64,000 nt of DNA from Siphonodentalium dalli (Eukaryota; Mollusca; Scaphopoda; Gadilida; Siphonodentaliidae). The DNA lies in the NCBI GenBank assembly GCA_032622095.1, contig CP136065.1:66333031-66397030 (forward strand). Reading direction: 5' to 3'. The position numbers were made by a program, and so were the translations under genes. Positions 12,171 through 24,118 of this stretch are shown one piece after another; the stretch's first letter is position 1; each line of letters starts with the position of its first letter. The notes under the pieces are model-generated. The model was given only the letters and a program-made list of their open reading frames with translations, made no database searches and was not told where the DNA came from.

Positions 12171-12831
12171 ATGGGAAAAGTCGTGTGCGTCAATCTCAAT
12201 ACAATCTGAGAAAGCAGAATTGCACCACAAAACTGTATCGAGATATCCATGGTAACTCGAGGTACTGACGATGCAATCGGGACAAGGCTTTTCTGCATCT
12301 TTAGGCAGGGTCGTATTACAATTTTCAATGAATTGATGCCCCCTTATTTCTGCGCTCATCCCTGCAGAAACTGTGGAGTGCCACCTAATGTAACCTTCGG
12401 TACCTCACTCAGGTTCTCTCACCTCAAGGTTCAGATTTATTAGCTCTATTTATTTTGGAATGAAGAACTAGTTTTTTGAATAGGTATTTATGATAATAAA
12501 TCCATATTCCATATAATGACGTTCATTTGGGAATTTGGTCAAAACTAATATTTTGGCGTCTTTAAGTCGCCATCTTGGTGACCATCTTTGAGCTTTTATC
12601 AAATGTTAAGCTGAAATTTATATAAGTCGATCAAGAAAATATAAGAAATATTGTGGCAAATCTTGTTTCAACTCCATAGAGGGTAAAGGTCATTATGTTG
12701 CGACAAGTTCGGCCATTTTGACCACATTTTGTTTTATCAAGATTTAGGGAAGAGAAAATTAATTCTAAATTTGGGGCACTCTTTGTCAATCGTATGTAAA
12801 CATTGTTTGCAATACCATATGTTTAAAGGCA

Positions 12832-13354
12832 CGGGCGGCGTTCGTTGCAGAAATATTCATATTTGTTCAAATCGCCATCAACAGAAGGAATATTAAAATA
12901 TATATAGTTTTGTCCATATGCCAAATATAATCAGCACGTAAATAGTATATTGTCATCAAGGCGTACGATGGTGTACGTAAACAAGAGCCTGCTCGTGTTA
13001 CAGAAGTTTTGCTTCTGTTTACATAACATAGCACAATTCTATTGGTTTATAATCACGCACAAATGATATAAACGCTCTTTATTATTTCCATATCAGGAAA
13101 ACATTAACAAATAAGGCTCTTTATGTTTACCATATCCGGATCTAAACAAAAGCCAGATTCCGTAATGTTTTTTGCTTTTGTTTACATAACAAAGGAAAAA
13201 CATTTGATAATAAAATACTGTTTATGCCATATTTGTGATTGGTATAAGAACAAAGTATGTCTATATTTTACTATTATTTCTGTTTATGGCAGTTTTTGAC
13301 GGAGGTGATTATTTTAACAGCATACCCACCGCCAACGCCGCCCATATCTTTAAA
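12832..13354. mobile_element. 523-bp MITE, second copy of the TTTAAAGGCAC family
   Basis: It matches 5482-5995 from end to end with scattered substitutions and small indels. The ends are TTTAAAGGCACGGGCGGCGT and ACGCCGCCCATATCTTTAAA. The repeat of this copy in the large duplication is at 63131-63653. Confidence 0.7.
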
Positions 13355-13359
13355 CTAAA

Positions 13360-14020
13360 GATACATATATGCCTTACTTTTATTGTTTTATTTTTCTGTT
13401 TGATATTCGGACTCTGAGCGCTGCTATTGCCTAATGGGCCCCTATTGCCCAAACAAGTTAAGAGGGGTGCATATGAACTTGAAGGAAAATTGTCATTTGT
13501 TTTCTCATAAATTTTTCCCAAAGACATGCATACAATGACATTACAATTTTTTTGGTTTTGAAGATTAATGATTGATTCGATGTGTAGAAATTATTATGCC
13601 AATAAGCAATAGCCATCCTTTCTCATGAGCTTTGCTTGACAACTGTTCTTTGTTCTCTTTATCTGTAATATCAGCTATGCTGGTACCAACGTTGGTTCTG
13701 GTCCGCTGCAATATAGAATGATTAAGAGTTATTAAGAGAACTTCATAAACAGCACAGAGAACAATATTCTCCATTCAAAATCGACGAAGTGTTAAAAGTA
13801 AGGACTTTCATTTCTGAAGGCTAGAGAAAACATCGTTGTAATAGAGTCACCGATGTCATAGTAAAGCTGAATGTTAATACATCAAACTACTGGCAAATAA
13901 GTATTTTCCAACATTAAACACAAACAACTCGAGATTAAAGAAAGGCTCAAAATATTCTAAAATTTCTACTTATTTCCCACGTACACTTGTATGTGGGATC
14001 AACATGTCATTGAGAAATGG
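13360..14020. other. Non-coding, nothing recognised
   Basis: Several short open frames on both strands show no family signature. The large duplication is followed through this stretch until the window ends at the counterpart of 13701. Confidence 0.5.
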
Positions 14021-14024
14021 ACAA

Positions 14025-14203
14025 AGGAGGTGATAATATACATTTACTGCATGGTTTTGAGGTTGACATGAGGATTTATCAACCCGAGGAAGTTAATATT
14101 CACCGAGGCCACAGGCCGAGGTGAATATTAACTTCCAAGGGTTGATAAATCCTCATGTCAACCTCAAAACCATGCAATAAGTGTTTTATTATATGATCCA
14201 CCA
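14025..14203. mobile_element. Foldback element centred on GAGGCCACAGGCC
   Basis: 14048-14176 forms a nearly complete hairpin: TGCATGGTTTTGAGGTTGAC pairs with GTCAACCTCAAAACCATGCA, and inner blocks are AAGTTAATATTCACC / GGTGAATATTAACTT. Weaker pairing continues outwards to about 14025 and 14203. No coding content. Confidence 0.7.
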
Positions 14204-15500
14204 ATGGTATCAAGCCCATTAGGCCTGAACTACCTTACTGACCCATCTATATAAATCCATAAAATGCACAACAATGTTTTTCAACAAGTCAAAATAATAA
14301 ACAATACATGTATGATGATAAATATTACCAAACATCACTACATTGTCATTGAACATACTTCATATTAATAACTCATGAGTCACGTGATCTTGTTATTAAC
14401 TCATCTAGCCTATTTATAGAACAACCAGGTATATATCGTGATTTATCAACTTCTTTTGCCCATTATTTAGTATGGGACTTTTAGAAGAAAGTTTATGATC
14501 ATATAATAACATTCTATGAAGACTTTTCTTATCTTTATTACTACAACCAGTATAACTGAATTGTGAATTTTGAAAGTTAAAATGGTCTGTTTATTCTAGT
14601 GATGAACAGATAAACTGGAACGGCAATCGGAATCTGTAGATATTTGGGTTATCTGTTTATAATTGGCATCGGCAAAAAACCCTGCCATTCCAATGAGGTT
14701 CTGATTGTTTTCGCCTTTACAGCGAAGGGAGTAAACAGTGAATGAATGTTCAAATGCAGTTTTTTAATGTGTTGTACAGTAAATATTGGTAACTATAATG
14801 GTCACTCAATTATATTTAAAACAGTCGGTGGTGGCTAATATGGTGAACAAACATCCGAAACGTAACAACACATTGGGTGAATTTGAGATAAGTTAAAGTG
14901 TGAACCGAAAATAGTTGATGTATTATTCACACAAAATGGGCAATATGGGAATATATTCGCAGCCATGTGCTCGAACACCCGGAGGGGATTATAGATACCA
15001 AAAATGAAAACCTTTCTAACATTGTAGACTTTTTATAGAGCATGCTAGATGCATGATCATAAAGTTCAAGATGAGTTTTAGAATCATTGACAAATCAGAA
15101 GAACTGAACCCGTAATCATGTCATTGTAAATGCTAAAACAGCATTATTGCAACAGAATGTAAAAGTAGAATGCGGTGCATATGCAGATATGCTTCATTAA
15201 TTCTCCATTCTATTTTGGCTGCCTCACAGGCAATCTTAAATCTACCAGCAGATAAAAGTCTTCATTGCTTGATCATAAATGTTCAACGTATTATCAACTA
15301 AACACATTATTAATTTATTTTTCGGTAACTGTGACTACACTGTGCAGTGAGATCAGGAGATAATGAGTTTTATTGCATGTACTGCTACTACTGTGTGTCT
15401 AATTAGTTACGGTGAATTTTGTTTATAACAAGTGTCAACATTGCATCACGTTTTGTACTATATATGGTATAATCAGCATTGGCCAATTGCTAAATTTTAA
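14204..15500. other. AT-rich non-coding stretch
   Basis: No repeat family or gene was identified here. The base composition is uniform and there are no long frames. Confidence 0.5.
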
Positions 15501-15535
15501 CAAGATGGCCAATGGTGGTTTCCCTATATCAATTC

Positions 15536-15660
15536 ATCACTAGTTTATTACGACAACCATCGCTGAGCTGTCTACGCAGATGGACAAAAAAGGACGAAGG
15601 ATTTATGGGTTTCAGATCCCAATACTACAAACAGCAGGAGGAATTGATTACACCAATATG
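15536..15660 (+). other. Unrecognised open frame interrupted by a hAT-like insertion
   Basis: After an in-frame TAG near 15540 the frame reads FITTTIAELSTQMDKK, then GRRIYGFQIPILQTAGG, up to the target site at 15653-15660. If the insertion is removed, the frame ends 14 codons further on. The composition is somewhat more GC-rich than its surroundings. No family is recognised; it could be chance or a fragment of an older element. Confidence 0.2.
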
Positions 15661-16358
15661 TAGGGTTGAAATGATTAATCGACTAGCTGTAGTCGACGCT
15701 GAAATAGTGTATGTTACATAGTTACATGTATAACGTTTTCAAGATCGATTCCGGCATAAACGGTGTTAACTGCGCGTAAGTTACGGTAAGTATAACGTTT
15801 GGTGGCACCCGGAATTGACAGTGTTACTAGTATAGACACACATAGTGACCCGACTATTAATTGAAAGAATGAAATTGACAACACAATGTCTCACTCGTCG
15901 TTTGAGGTCAAAGACATCACTGTGACATGATGGCAATGATTGACGTGGCTTTATCGTTTGTCGGAGACCGCTTTGATCTAGACACTGTGTATATTTCAAT
16001 TGATCTCGCACCGTCGGGTTATAATGCGACGCTGTGTGAAGGTCGTTGCTACCGAATATAAATGATACTGACAGCGCTTGATCGGGACTCTAATTATATA
16101 ATTACATTCAGTGTGTTGGATAAAATTAATATCAAGATGTTTACTGTATTATTTCCCAAATAAATTGGTGTCTATGCAGGGAAATGCGCTGCGCAATAGA
16201 CCGTCATTGACTCAGTCATCAGTGTACGCCATGTACGATGAATTTTCCGTACCATGTTATGTTTGAAAGTTTTAATATCGGGTACCGACTAGTCGATACA
16301 ACGCGACTTTTGGGCCTCGACTAGTCGACTTTGAAATTCACTGGTCGTTTCAACACTA
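15661..16358. mobile_element. hAT-like non-autonomous transposon with perfect 8-bp target duplication
   Basis: CCAATATG occurs directly on both sides (15653-15660 and 16359-16366). The termini are TAGGGTTGAAATGA and, inverted, TAGTGTTGAAACGA. Subterminal CGACTAG / CTAGTCG motifs lie at both ends (15678, 16285 and 16318). Eight-base duplications and TAGTGTTG-like ends are typical of hAT elements. There is no transposase frame, so it would depend on a partner element. A degenerate relative with the same CGACTAGTCG motif is at 31895-31985. Confidence 0.85.
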
Positions 16359-16379
16359 CCAATATGATACAAAGTGCAT

Positions 16380-16940
16380 ATTCACAAAATATTTGCACAT
16401 CTTGAATAAGTCGAGAAAGGGTCAATAACTCTAAAATAAAAAACATAAAACATTTCTAGGTCGAAAATGGCAATAACTCTGCCAAATTAACTGGAAAATG
16501 ATGGAATATAAGCTTGGACAAAAGATGCGTCCCATGATGTACGATTCTATGTTGAAAAATGGCAATAACTCCACCAAAATGACTCCGACTTGCAGGTGTG
16601 CAGGTTCCCATGCTGGCCGACGTCTGTGCCAAGTTGTAACCAAATTTACTGGACAATGACGGAATACAGACTCTGACAATAGAGGTGTCTCAGGTTGTAC
16701 AAACACAGGTCAAAAAAGAGCATTAACTCCATCAGAATGAGTCTGACCGAACTCAAAATCGCAGGTGTGCAGGTTCCCATGCTGGTTGATATATGTGTCA
16801 AGTTTAACAACAAATGACCATAAAATGACAGAATACAGACTCGGACAATGTTCCAGATGGATGGAGTCAATGGATGGAAGCCCACACACATGGATGAAGG
16901 TCGTTACATTTGTTCACCGACGGAATGTCGGGTGACAATA
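16380..16940 (+). mobile_element. HINE-like element with GTTCACCGAC hairpin
   Basis: Cores with GTCGAAAATGGCAATAACTC and GGTGTGCAGGTTCCCATGCT recur near 16457, 16560-16640 and 16700-16800. They resemble the cores at 1291-2852. The array ends in ATGGATGGA-type repeats and a hairpin at 16911-16937 (TTCACCGAC / GTCGGGTGA), followed by CAATAAA. Confidence 0.55.
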
Positions 16941-17220
16941 AAGAAGGATAACTCTAGAATGGAAAACGTGAACAATGTTATTGGCCCGTATTTTAAAAGG
17001 CCTCCTGATAGCTAACAATCATAAATTTTTTGACAACCCATGTCTAAGACATCAGGATGGATTTAATCCAATATATTCTCACCTGCCTATTAATCATGAC
17101 GTCACATTTATTCATTTCTGGTTTAATTGGCAGGTAATCACAATTATTTATTTTGAGGCAAAAGAGAGCGTCGACCAAGCTAATCATGATAAAAACGTCT
17201 GTTTACATTCCGTACTCTAA

Positions 17221-18600
17221 AAAACCTGGTTTTCAAACTCGTCCGAGATATTGTTGCAAGAGACTCATATATCAAATATGGTTTGAATCAGTTAATATTT
17301 AATTGAGTTATCGCGCTAACGGTGAAACAAGAGGTGGCATCAGAGATGCTGTGTTTCATTTTCGGTGGCTACCGCCAATTGGTGTGCATCAGTATCGGTG
17401 GACTAATTAATAGGTAAAATCGAAAAATGACTAATTAAGGGCCATAACTCTATCAAATTTTATCGGGCCAGGCTGGTTTTCGAACTCGTCCGAAATATTC
17501 TTGGCAAGTACGTCTAGCTATTCCAAATGTTAAACAAATCGGAGGACGTTTGTTGAAGTTATCGCGCTAACGAGCTAAAAATTCACGAAAAATGACTAAT
17601 TAAGGGCCATAACTCTATCAATTTTTTTTCGAACTCGTCCAGGATATTATTGGAAGACACTTATATACCAAATTTTTGTTGAATCGGATGACGTTTGTTG
17701 AAGTTATCGCGCTAACGAGCTCAAAATTCGTACAAAATGACTACTTAAGGACCATAACTCTATAAAATTTTATCGGACCGGGCCGGTTTTCTAACTCGTC
17801 CGAGGTATTCTTGGGAGACACCTATATATCAAAATTTCAATCAAATAGGATGATGTTTGTTAAATTATCGCGCTAACGAGCTGAAAATTTGTGAAAAAAT
17901 GACTAATTAAGGGCCATAACTCTATCAAATTTTATCGGACCAGGCCGGTTTTCGAACTCGTCCGAGATATTCTTGGGAGACACCTATATACCAAATTTCA
18001 ATCAAATTGGATAACGTTTGTTGATGTTATCGCGCTAACGAGCTGAACATTCGTGAAAAATGACTAATTAAGGGCCATAACTCTGTCAAATTTTATCGGA
18101 CCAGGCCGGTTTTCGAACTCGTCCGAGATATTCTTGGGAGACACCTATATACCAAATTTCAATCAAATCGGATAACGTTTGTTGAAGTTATCGCGCTAAA
18201 GAGCTGAAAAATCGTGAAAAATGACTAATTAAGGGCCATAACTCTATCAAATTTTATCGGACCAGGCCGGTTTTCGAACTCGTCCGAGATATTCTTGGGA
18301 GACACCTATATCACAAATTTCAATCGAATCAGATAACGTTTGTTGAAGTTGTTGCGCTAACGAGCCTAAAATCAGTGAAAAATGGCAAAGGGCCATAACT
18401 CTGTAATAAATGTGCGGACGAACCCGATTGTTTGTCTGCAGCTTACTTGCATGGATATGTACTCACACACCAAATTTTTTTAAATCCGTCAATAAACGGT
18501 TGAGTTATAAGCAAAACAGGCCGCCTGCCCGATAGCCCGCCCACCCGCCCGCCGTCCCTTATCAAACTATAAGTCGAGTTTTGGAAAAAAACTCGACTAA
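17221..18600 (+). mobile_element. HINE-like array of ~161-bp cores with CCCG microsatellite and hairpin
   Basis: The motif GACTAATTAAGGGCCATAAC occurs at 17429, 17594, 17739 (variant), 17901, 18062 and 18223, with a decayed unit near 18385. Spacings are 165, 145, 162, 161 and 161. A partial core lies upstream at 17225-17325, ahead of a GCATCAGAGATGC palindrome (17337-17349). The array ends with a GCCCGCCCACCCGCCC tract (18521-18556) and a hairpin at 18570-18600 (AGTCGAGTTT / AAACTCGACT). The last three units are more alike than the first ones, suggesting local amplification. Confidence 0.7.
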
Positions 18601-19060
18601 AAATGTTGAAATTTTCTAAGTCGAAAATGGTTAATAACTCGGTAAAAAAAAATATTTTTCCGTCATCTATATACATGTTGCACATCTCCAATATGTGGGT
18701 AACAATACTCTGAAGTTTCAAATATCTACGAACAAAACTGTAGTCCATCTGAGGAGTTGATTACACCATGAAGGTACCCTCATACTGAAGTCGAAAAGGG
18801 TTAATAACTCCATCAAAAAATAATTATTCCGTCATCTATATATATACATGTTGCACATCTTCAATATATCGGCAACAATATTCTGAAGTTTCAAATCTCT
18901 GGGATGAAATCTGTAGGAGGAGATGATTACACCATGAAGGTACTCAAAAGTGTGATGGACGGACGAACAGACGGACGGAGCACGACCACACGCTTTCTGT
19001 GTGTTTTGATTGCACGCATGGATGTTACGCTTGGATTTAAACACTTAAATAACTTGATTT
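18601..19060 (+). repeat. HINE-like array, two cores plus GGAC tract
   Basis: Cores start near 18617 and 18787 (170-bp spacing). They share CCGTCATCTATATA, ACATGTTGCACATCT and GATTACACCATGAAGGTAC. A GGACGGACGAACAGACGGAC tract follows near 18957-18978. The same core text occurs in the 27.6-28.1 kb cluster. Confidence 0.6.
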
Positions 19061-19639
19061 AGGCTTGAGTTAAATTATTTGTTTGTACACGCTTTTGATT
19101 GGCTGGCACCCATTGATTGCCGAGGACATTACAATTAGTTTATTTTAGACGATATTAGTGACGATATGGAAATTTTAACTGGGTATTGTTGATTAATAGG
19201 GAAACTGCCCAGCACTAACTCTAATGATAGGCCATAAAACTATAAAAAAAACACCAATTATCAAACTGAGTTTTTTATTGCGTTCTGGTTTGCGTTCACG
19301 AATTTGATTGATCTTTCAATATCCAACTTCCTGCTGTCCGCAGATTGAATATTGGAACACATTTTACCAATAAACTAAGGGGGTTTGCACAGCTTGTGGT
19401 GACAATATACCTGATAGTTATCGTTGCCAATGGTCTTTTGTTGAATATCCACACATACACCGTTGTATGTAGCTCCTATTTGATATTTGAAACATATTTC
19501 CTAATTTTGTGTTACCCAGTTTACAACTACGATGATATCCAAATCGTAATAAAATGGTCCAACGCAGGCCATTTTTTTCTATGCGGCTATGCCTGAGAAT
19601 CAAAACCATTTTTTTTGCCTTATACAATGTATTATATTA

Positions 19640-19660
19640 TAAAAAAAATTTATTTATTTA

Positions 19661-19704
<44 letters not shown>

Positions 19705-19710
19705 TTTTTT
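19640..19710. repeat. TTTA and TA microsatellite
   Basis: A run of TTTATTTATT units passes directly into an uninterrupted TA run of about 30 bases. The nearby open frames of roughly 80-100 codons are only this low-complexity tract translated. Confidence 0.9.
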
Positions 19711-19749
19711 TTATTGAGCAAGACATTCAATCTAGATTTTTTTTTCTTT

Positions 19750-19925
19750 TTAAGAGTAAATATTTTCGAAAAAGGGCCATACTCAGTTAAAAATAGTAGG
19801 ATCAAACCCATATTCGAACTCGATCTGTCTTTTGGGCTGAGAAATTCATATACAAATTTTGGTTCCGATCAAAAAGTTATGGCACCAAGTGTAAAGTGTC
19901 TATGGACAGACAGATGGCTAGACTA
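19750..19925 (+). repeat. Single diverged HINE-like core
   Basis: CGAAAAAGGGCCATACTC, ATATTCGAACTCGATCTG and TTTGGTTCCGATCAAA follow the core consensus seen at 27.4-30.1 kb. It ends with a TGGACAGACAGATGG tail. Confidence 0.5.
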
Positions 19926-20409
19926 ACAAATAGGTAGATATGTGGCTATGAGTTATGTGGCTAAAATAATTATGTGTCTCTAATTTTTATGTGGCTTCTC
20001 AAGTAGCCATAAAATTTTATGTGGCTATAAAGTAGTTGATAGTGATAAAATTTCATATCATGGAATCATAAAATGTGGGAATTGTAGCAGAAGCTGATTA
20101 AAACTCAAAAACTTGCTCACAGCAACTAGGACAGTGGAATAGGAGAAACTGACAGGTTGGTGATTGAGTGAGTGACTAGCCACATAACTGTCCGAACACC
20201 TCCTATTGACAAATCATGGAGTCTAAATCAATGGACTTTTAGTTTCCCACTTTTGAGTGACTTCAAAATTAAATAGGCTGATTAGGTGAAATAGATCATT
20301 TTTGAAGGATCATCTAAACTCTGTTACCTGGCTAGCCACGTAACAGAAGTTAATCACATACATATCCATTTCACAAAATCATAGCCACATATTAAAGTAG
20401 TCATTTTTA

Positions 20410-20490
20410 AACGCGGATGGACGGATGGACGACAAGTGGTCATTCCGGATGTCGACACTATGTTTACCATACTATATCATATCATAAAAA
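20410..20490 (+). repeat. Relic HINE-like tail
   Basis: A GGATGGACGGATGGACGAC tract is followed by ATGTCGACACTATGTTTACC. The latter resembles the tail and hairpin near 7215-7276. Confidence 0.4.
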
Positions 20491-20949
20491 ATATCATGTA
20501 AAAATTTACGTACCTACCCTAATTTTATCACTTCGTTAGCGGAAACATACAATCTTGTTTGTTTTTTTGCCCAAATAATCCCATTGACAATTTCATAAAT
20601 ACTAATTCCATGACCAGGATTAAATTGAACTGATATTACCGCAGCATCTATATCGTTGATTTTGATTTTATCGGTAAGTTTTGATTACAGAGGAATTCAG
20701 TGAAATTTCTTAATATTTAAATGGAAATTAAATATAATACACATATTGATCAACCTATTTTGATCCCCGGTACATGACAACAACTAGCAAATAACATTTA
20801 ATTTGAGGTTGGAAGATTATTAGCTGCTTTAAGACACAGAATATAATGAATCAAGGAACTGGAACAGGAGATTAAAACATATATGTATCGAGTATTGACA
20901 ATGTAACAAGGATTCACCACATCCCTTCTGAAATTATGATTGGTAACAG

Positions 20950-21082
20950 TTTTAAAACTGGTTGGTCAGAGTTATGTTCAGCGACAAATTTCCTCATGTA
21001 TATTGCACTTACATTAGAGACCTGACCCCAGACCCATATGTCGATATCACTTTGCTTGGCGATGAGTTGAAGCTTATCTGGT
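20950..21082 (+). other. Possible exon fragment with a C2-domain-like DPYV motif
   Basis: An open frame from about 20965 to the TAG at 21082 reads ...YIRDLTPDPYVDITLLGD, then ELKLIW. The string DPYV after a short loop is a hallmark of C2 domains (calcium-dependent lipid binding). A weak donor GTAGGC follows ATCTG at 21080. The frame does not join in phase to the next candidate exon at 21186. It could be a chance match, a pseudogene, or an exon of a gene whose other parts lie elsewhere. Confidence 0.2.
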
Positions 21083-21185
21083 AGGCAACTTCAAATTTGG
21101 CAGCAGCTTATCTCCTTTGGCACTCATTTGTGAATCTAAATAACAAGATGATACTTTAAACATTAAATATTTTCATTTTGTTCAG

Positions 21186-21336
21186 GACATGATCAGCCCA
21201 TTGCCAGAGTGTGACAGATGTCCTGCCCAGGAAGATAACATAGGCCTCTGTGGTTGTGCTCCTGGTCCCAGTGATCTGCATTATGGTAACAACATTTTCC
21301 CCCAATATTTCTGCTCACACAACCCTAGCTGTCACA
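21186..21336 (+). other. Candidate cysteine-rich exon
   Basis: A 151-base stretch is bounded by a pyrimidine-rich acceptor (TTTTCATTTTGTTCAG) and a strong donor (GTAAGT at 21337). It is more GC-rich than its flanks. One frame is open throughout: DMISPLPECDRCPAQEDN, IGLCGCAPGPSDLHYGNN, IFPQYFCSHNPSCH. Six Cys in 50 residues suggest an extracellular disulfide-rich segment. No family can be named and no neighbouring exon was found that joins convincingly. Confidence 0.3.
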
Positions 21337-21339
21337 GTA

Positions 21340-23080
21340 AGTGGAGAAATATTGCTATTATTTTCTAAGTTTCCAGCTGAGTTGTTTTTAAAATATTATT
21401 TATTGAATTATTTTCTAAACCTTCAACAGTTTTCATTTTATCCCTTTGAACCCTAGAATATATATGTAAAACACCCCATTCCCTGGGTTGTAGAACAAAA
21501 TTGGGATGTTTCAAATGATATCTAAACCACTTTACAATAGAATCACATTGGTATATATAATATCAATTACATGTAGGATGCAGTAATTTAGAAAACATTA
21601 TGAATTATTGTATAAATGAGTCCTTGTCCAGTGGTTGAGCTTGCTACATATATATCATGCCCACTAACAGTTATCCCCAGGTTTCCCTATGAATAGGAAC
21701 AGTATATTTATTGACATCATATGTACATGTATGTGACAGATGTTTATTAGCCTATTTTCAGCAGTTGACCAGCAATACACAATTGGTTAAATGATAATCA
21801 AATCACAATAAACAGAACGATCTGTTTGTTATTATGGGGCATATGTTGATACTAGATTTGGTTGTTCTTACTTTTTCTGGTTTAATTGTTTGAGATTTTG
21901 CGACGTCATGGCAGAGAATGTAAAAATCATGACAATTCATCGTAACTGTCGCCCGTATGCTGGACATAGCCCAACATGTCATATATGGAAAGAGTGGAGT
22001 ATTTAGTACTGGCAGGTTATTATCCTGTCCGTACAAATGTTGAATAATAGTCAAAAACATAACCCTCCCCCAATGTTATAAAATATGAAATAAAGCCATC
22101 ACTGGGGATTGGATCAAAGAATGACACAAACAAGAAAGGGAAATCCCCAGTGGTATATATAGTATATCATTGTAATGACTACATGGAGGGATATTTCATT
22201 AGTCCATCTTATCAGTTGGAGAAATAGTAAACAAAAACTTAAGACGAAATCATCCACACAAATGTGGCGGTGAGGACTGTACATGTAGTTCAGAATGAAA
22301 AGATTTAAGCAAACGTTAGGAATTACTTTGTGCTGAATACAAAGAAGAAACAAAAAGTGTGAAATGTATATCCATGTCTCGTCTTATTAGACAATCAAAA
22401 TACAAGATGGTGCCCAATGTGGCGGCTAATTTTAATGTCAACACTGCAAATAACGAATACGAAAGCTGGACAAAATGTATCATATGGTAGTTTGTAGCGA
22501 CATATTGTTTATATTGTGTGCTTATATAAGATGCCGATATGTTGTTTGATTGACGATTTGTCATATCTCAAATTAACTTTCTTATACCTTGATCGATCAG
22601 CTTTGTATGGGCGCATAAACCGTGTCTCTCGTTCTGCCTTTGGTTTGGTAGTATCCTATATCAGGTTCTAAATGTCAGATTCTCAGCTATGACACAGATG
22701 ATACAAGGATGTTGTGCACTATATTCCGCCAGAATTAGCACTGGATGGATATTTTAGTTGTTGAATGTTTAGGTTGTTTTGCTGCTGATTATCAGGAAAT
22801 TTGTTTAAAATATTTGGAGAAAGACAAACCAACAAAAATAAAAATCACTCAGCGAAATTCCGAGAATGACTTCAATAGTTCAATTGGCTGAATTACCGCA
22901 TTAACGGCAGCCAGCCAATAGATGTGTAATAAATAGAATTATCATCTATCGATCTCAGTGCGCATTTTGACTATTGTTTGACATATTTGATGTCATTTAG
23001 AGATGGTAAAGCATTAACAATATGCAGGCATCTGGCAGTATTAGTGTCATCAACCGTTACAAGTAAACATGCATGTGGCA
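21340..23080. other. Mostly single-copy-looking non-coding DNA
   Basis: Only a short inverted pair (ACTGGGGATT near 22101, AATCCCCAGT-like near 22142) was seen. If the two candidate exons upstream are real, this would be intron. Confidence 0.4.
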
Positions 23081-23082
23081 CG

Positions 23083-24118
23083 ATAAGGCCAAACTTTTTT
23101 ATTTTAATGCTTTACGGATCCGCCGACCCTGTTTTCTGTGGCCTGACAAGGAAATAAAAATCAAATATAATTTTTATTTTTATTTTCACAGCCGACCTTA
23201 GCTGGTTCTGCTTATCAGTAACAAATTATCTAACCACATTTCACTGGTAATTAAAGATGCATAGGACATATCAACTGTAGATATATCTGGCTTTAATTAC
23301 TTTTAACTACATCCAAGATGAAAACTGAGAAGTCATCTGGAGTTTATATGCTTCTGCCACCAAGATACCTGTATGCTTTCTATAAATCTTGACATCTCTT
23401 TAAAACTTTAAATGGCCTTTAGAATACATTTTGTATTCCTGGGAATTTATGGTGATCTTTATGACTGAAGACCATTAACAGTCCACAAGGTTCTTAGATA
23501 GGAATGACAAGCTAATGAGTATGTTCAGTGTGGGTTTGCTCATTTTACACATTCACTATTTATCACTACCACTAATCTCACCATTCACATGTGTTTATTA
23601 ACCCTCTCTATACTAAATACTCATTGACCAGACAAGTAGATTCCTTAGGAAATGTTCAGATAAAAAGTTCAACAAGTTCTAAACTTATTATCTGAACATT
23701 TCCCACCAACTAATAGGAATCCTTCTGCACATATATTATCTGTCGGCTACTTATTTTTCCATGACATCCAACCAGATGAATAATGGACTTTTTCAATGTA
23801 TACAATTATCATTCAATAATTAAAATGTTGAACAAAAACAAACTCTTTATTTCTGGATTTTTTCAATATTATTCAATAATCTGAGTTATGTTTCAAATAA
23901 TAGTACTGGATTTGAAATTTTTGATATACGTCCGAAAAACTGTTCTCTGTAAGTGACTGACAGAGAATTATAAAGACACAATTACCACCTTAGCGAATGT
24001 CCAAAAAAAATAAAATGGTTCAAGCATTTTTATTTTTATTTTTTTTCCGACCGACCCTACCAAAACAAGGTTAAAAAAATCCGTAAAGCAGAAAAATAAA
24101 AAAGGTTGGCCTAAGAAG
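23083..24118. mobile_element. Possible 1-kb element with inverted AGGCCAAMCTTTTTTAT ends
   Basis: 23083-23118 and about 24082-24118 are inverted matches (TGCTTTACGGAT / ATCCGTAAAGCA at the inner side). A shared GCCGACCCT / GGGTCGG motif lies beside both ends. A related GGGTCGGTCG block is at 39950-39980. Alternatively these are two independent short repeats in opposite orientation. An internal imperfect hairpin near 23650-23730 pairs GGAAATGTTCAGATAA with TTATCTGAACATTTCC. Confidence 0.4.

Larger units (their letters stand above)
7957..12333. mobile_element. Second copy of the TTGTAATACGAC element, expanded by nested insertions
   Basis: Left end TTGTGATACGAC (7969-7980) and right end GTCGTATTACAA (12310-12321) match the 4414-5321 element, as do blocks at 8000-8270, 8510-8560, 10880-10960 and 10990-11050. 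The 4.4-kb length comes from inserts. These are a dispersed repeat at about 8345-8500, the 9583-10454 TIR element, and the HINE-like element at 11050-12170. The layers give a relative order of insertion. Confidence 0.65.

Noticed and set aside
17429-18390. Regular direct repeats resembling a CRISPR array
   Set aside because: Units are 161 bases and contiguous with no unique spacers, and the genome is eukaryotic. It is a HINE-like core array.
19554-19926. Overlapping frames with runs of Tyr-Ile and Phe
   Set aside because: They are translations of the TTTA/TA microsatellite.
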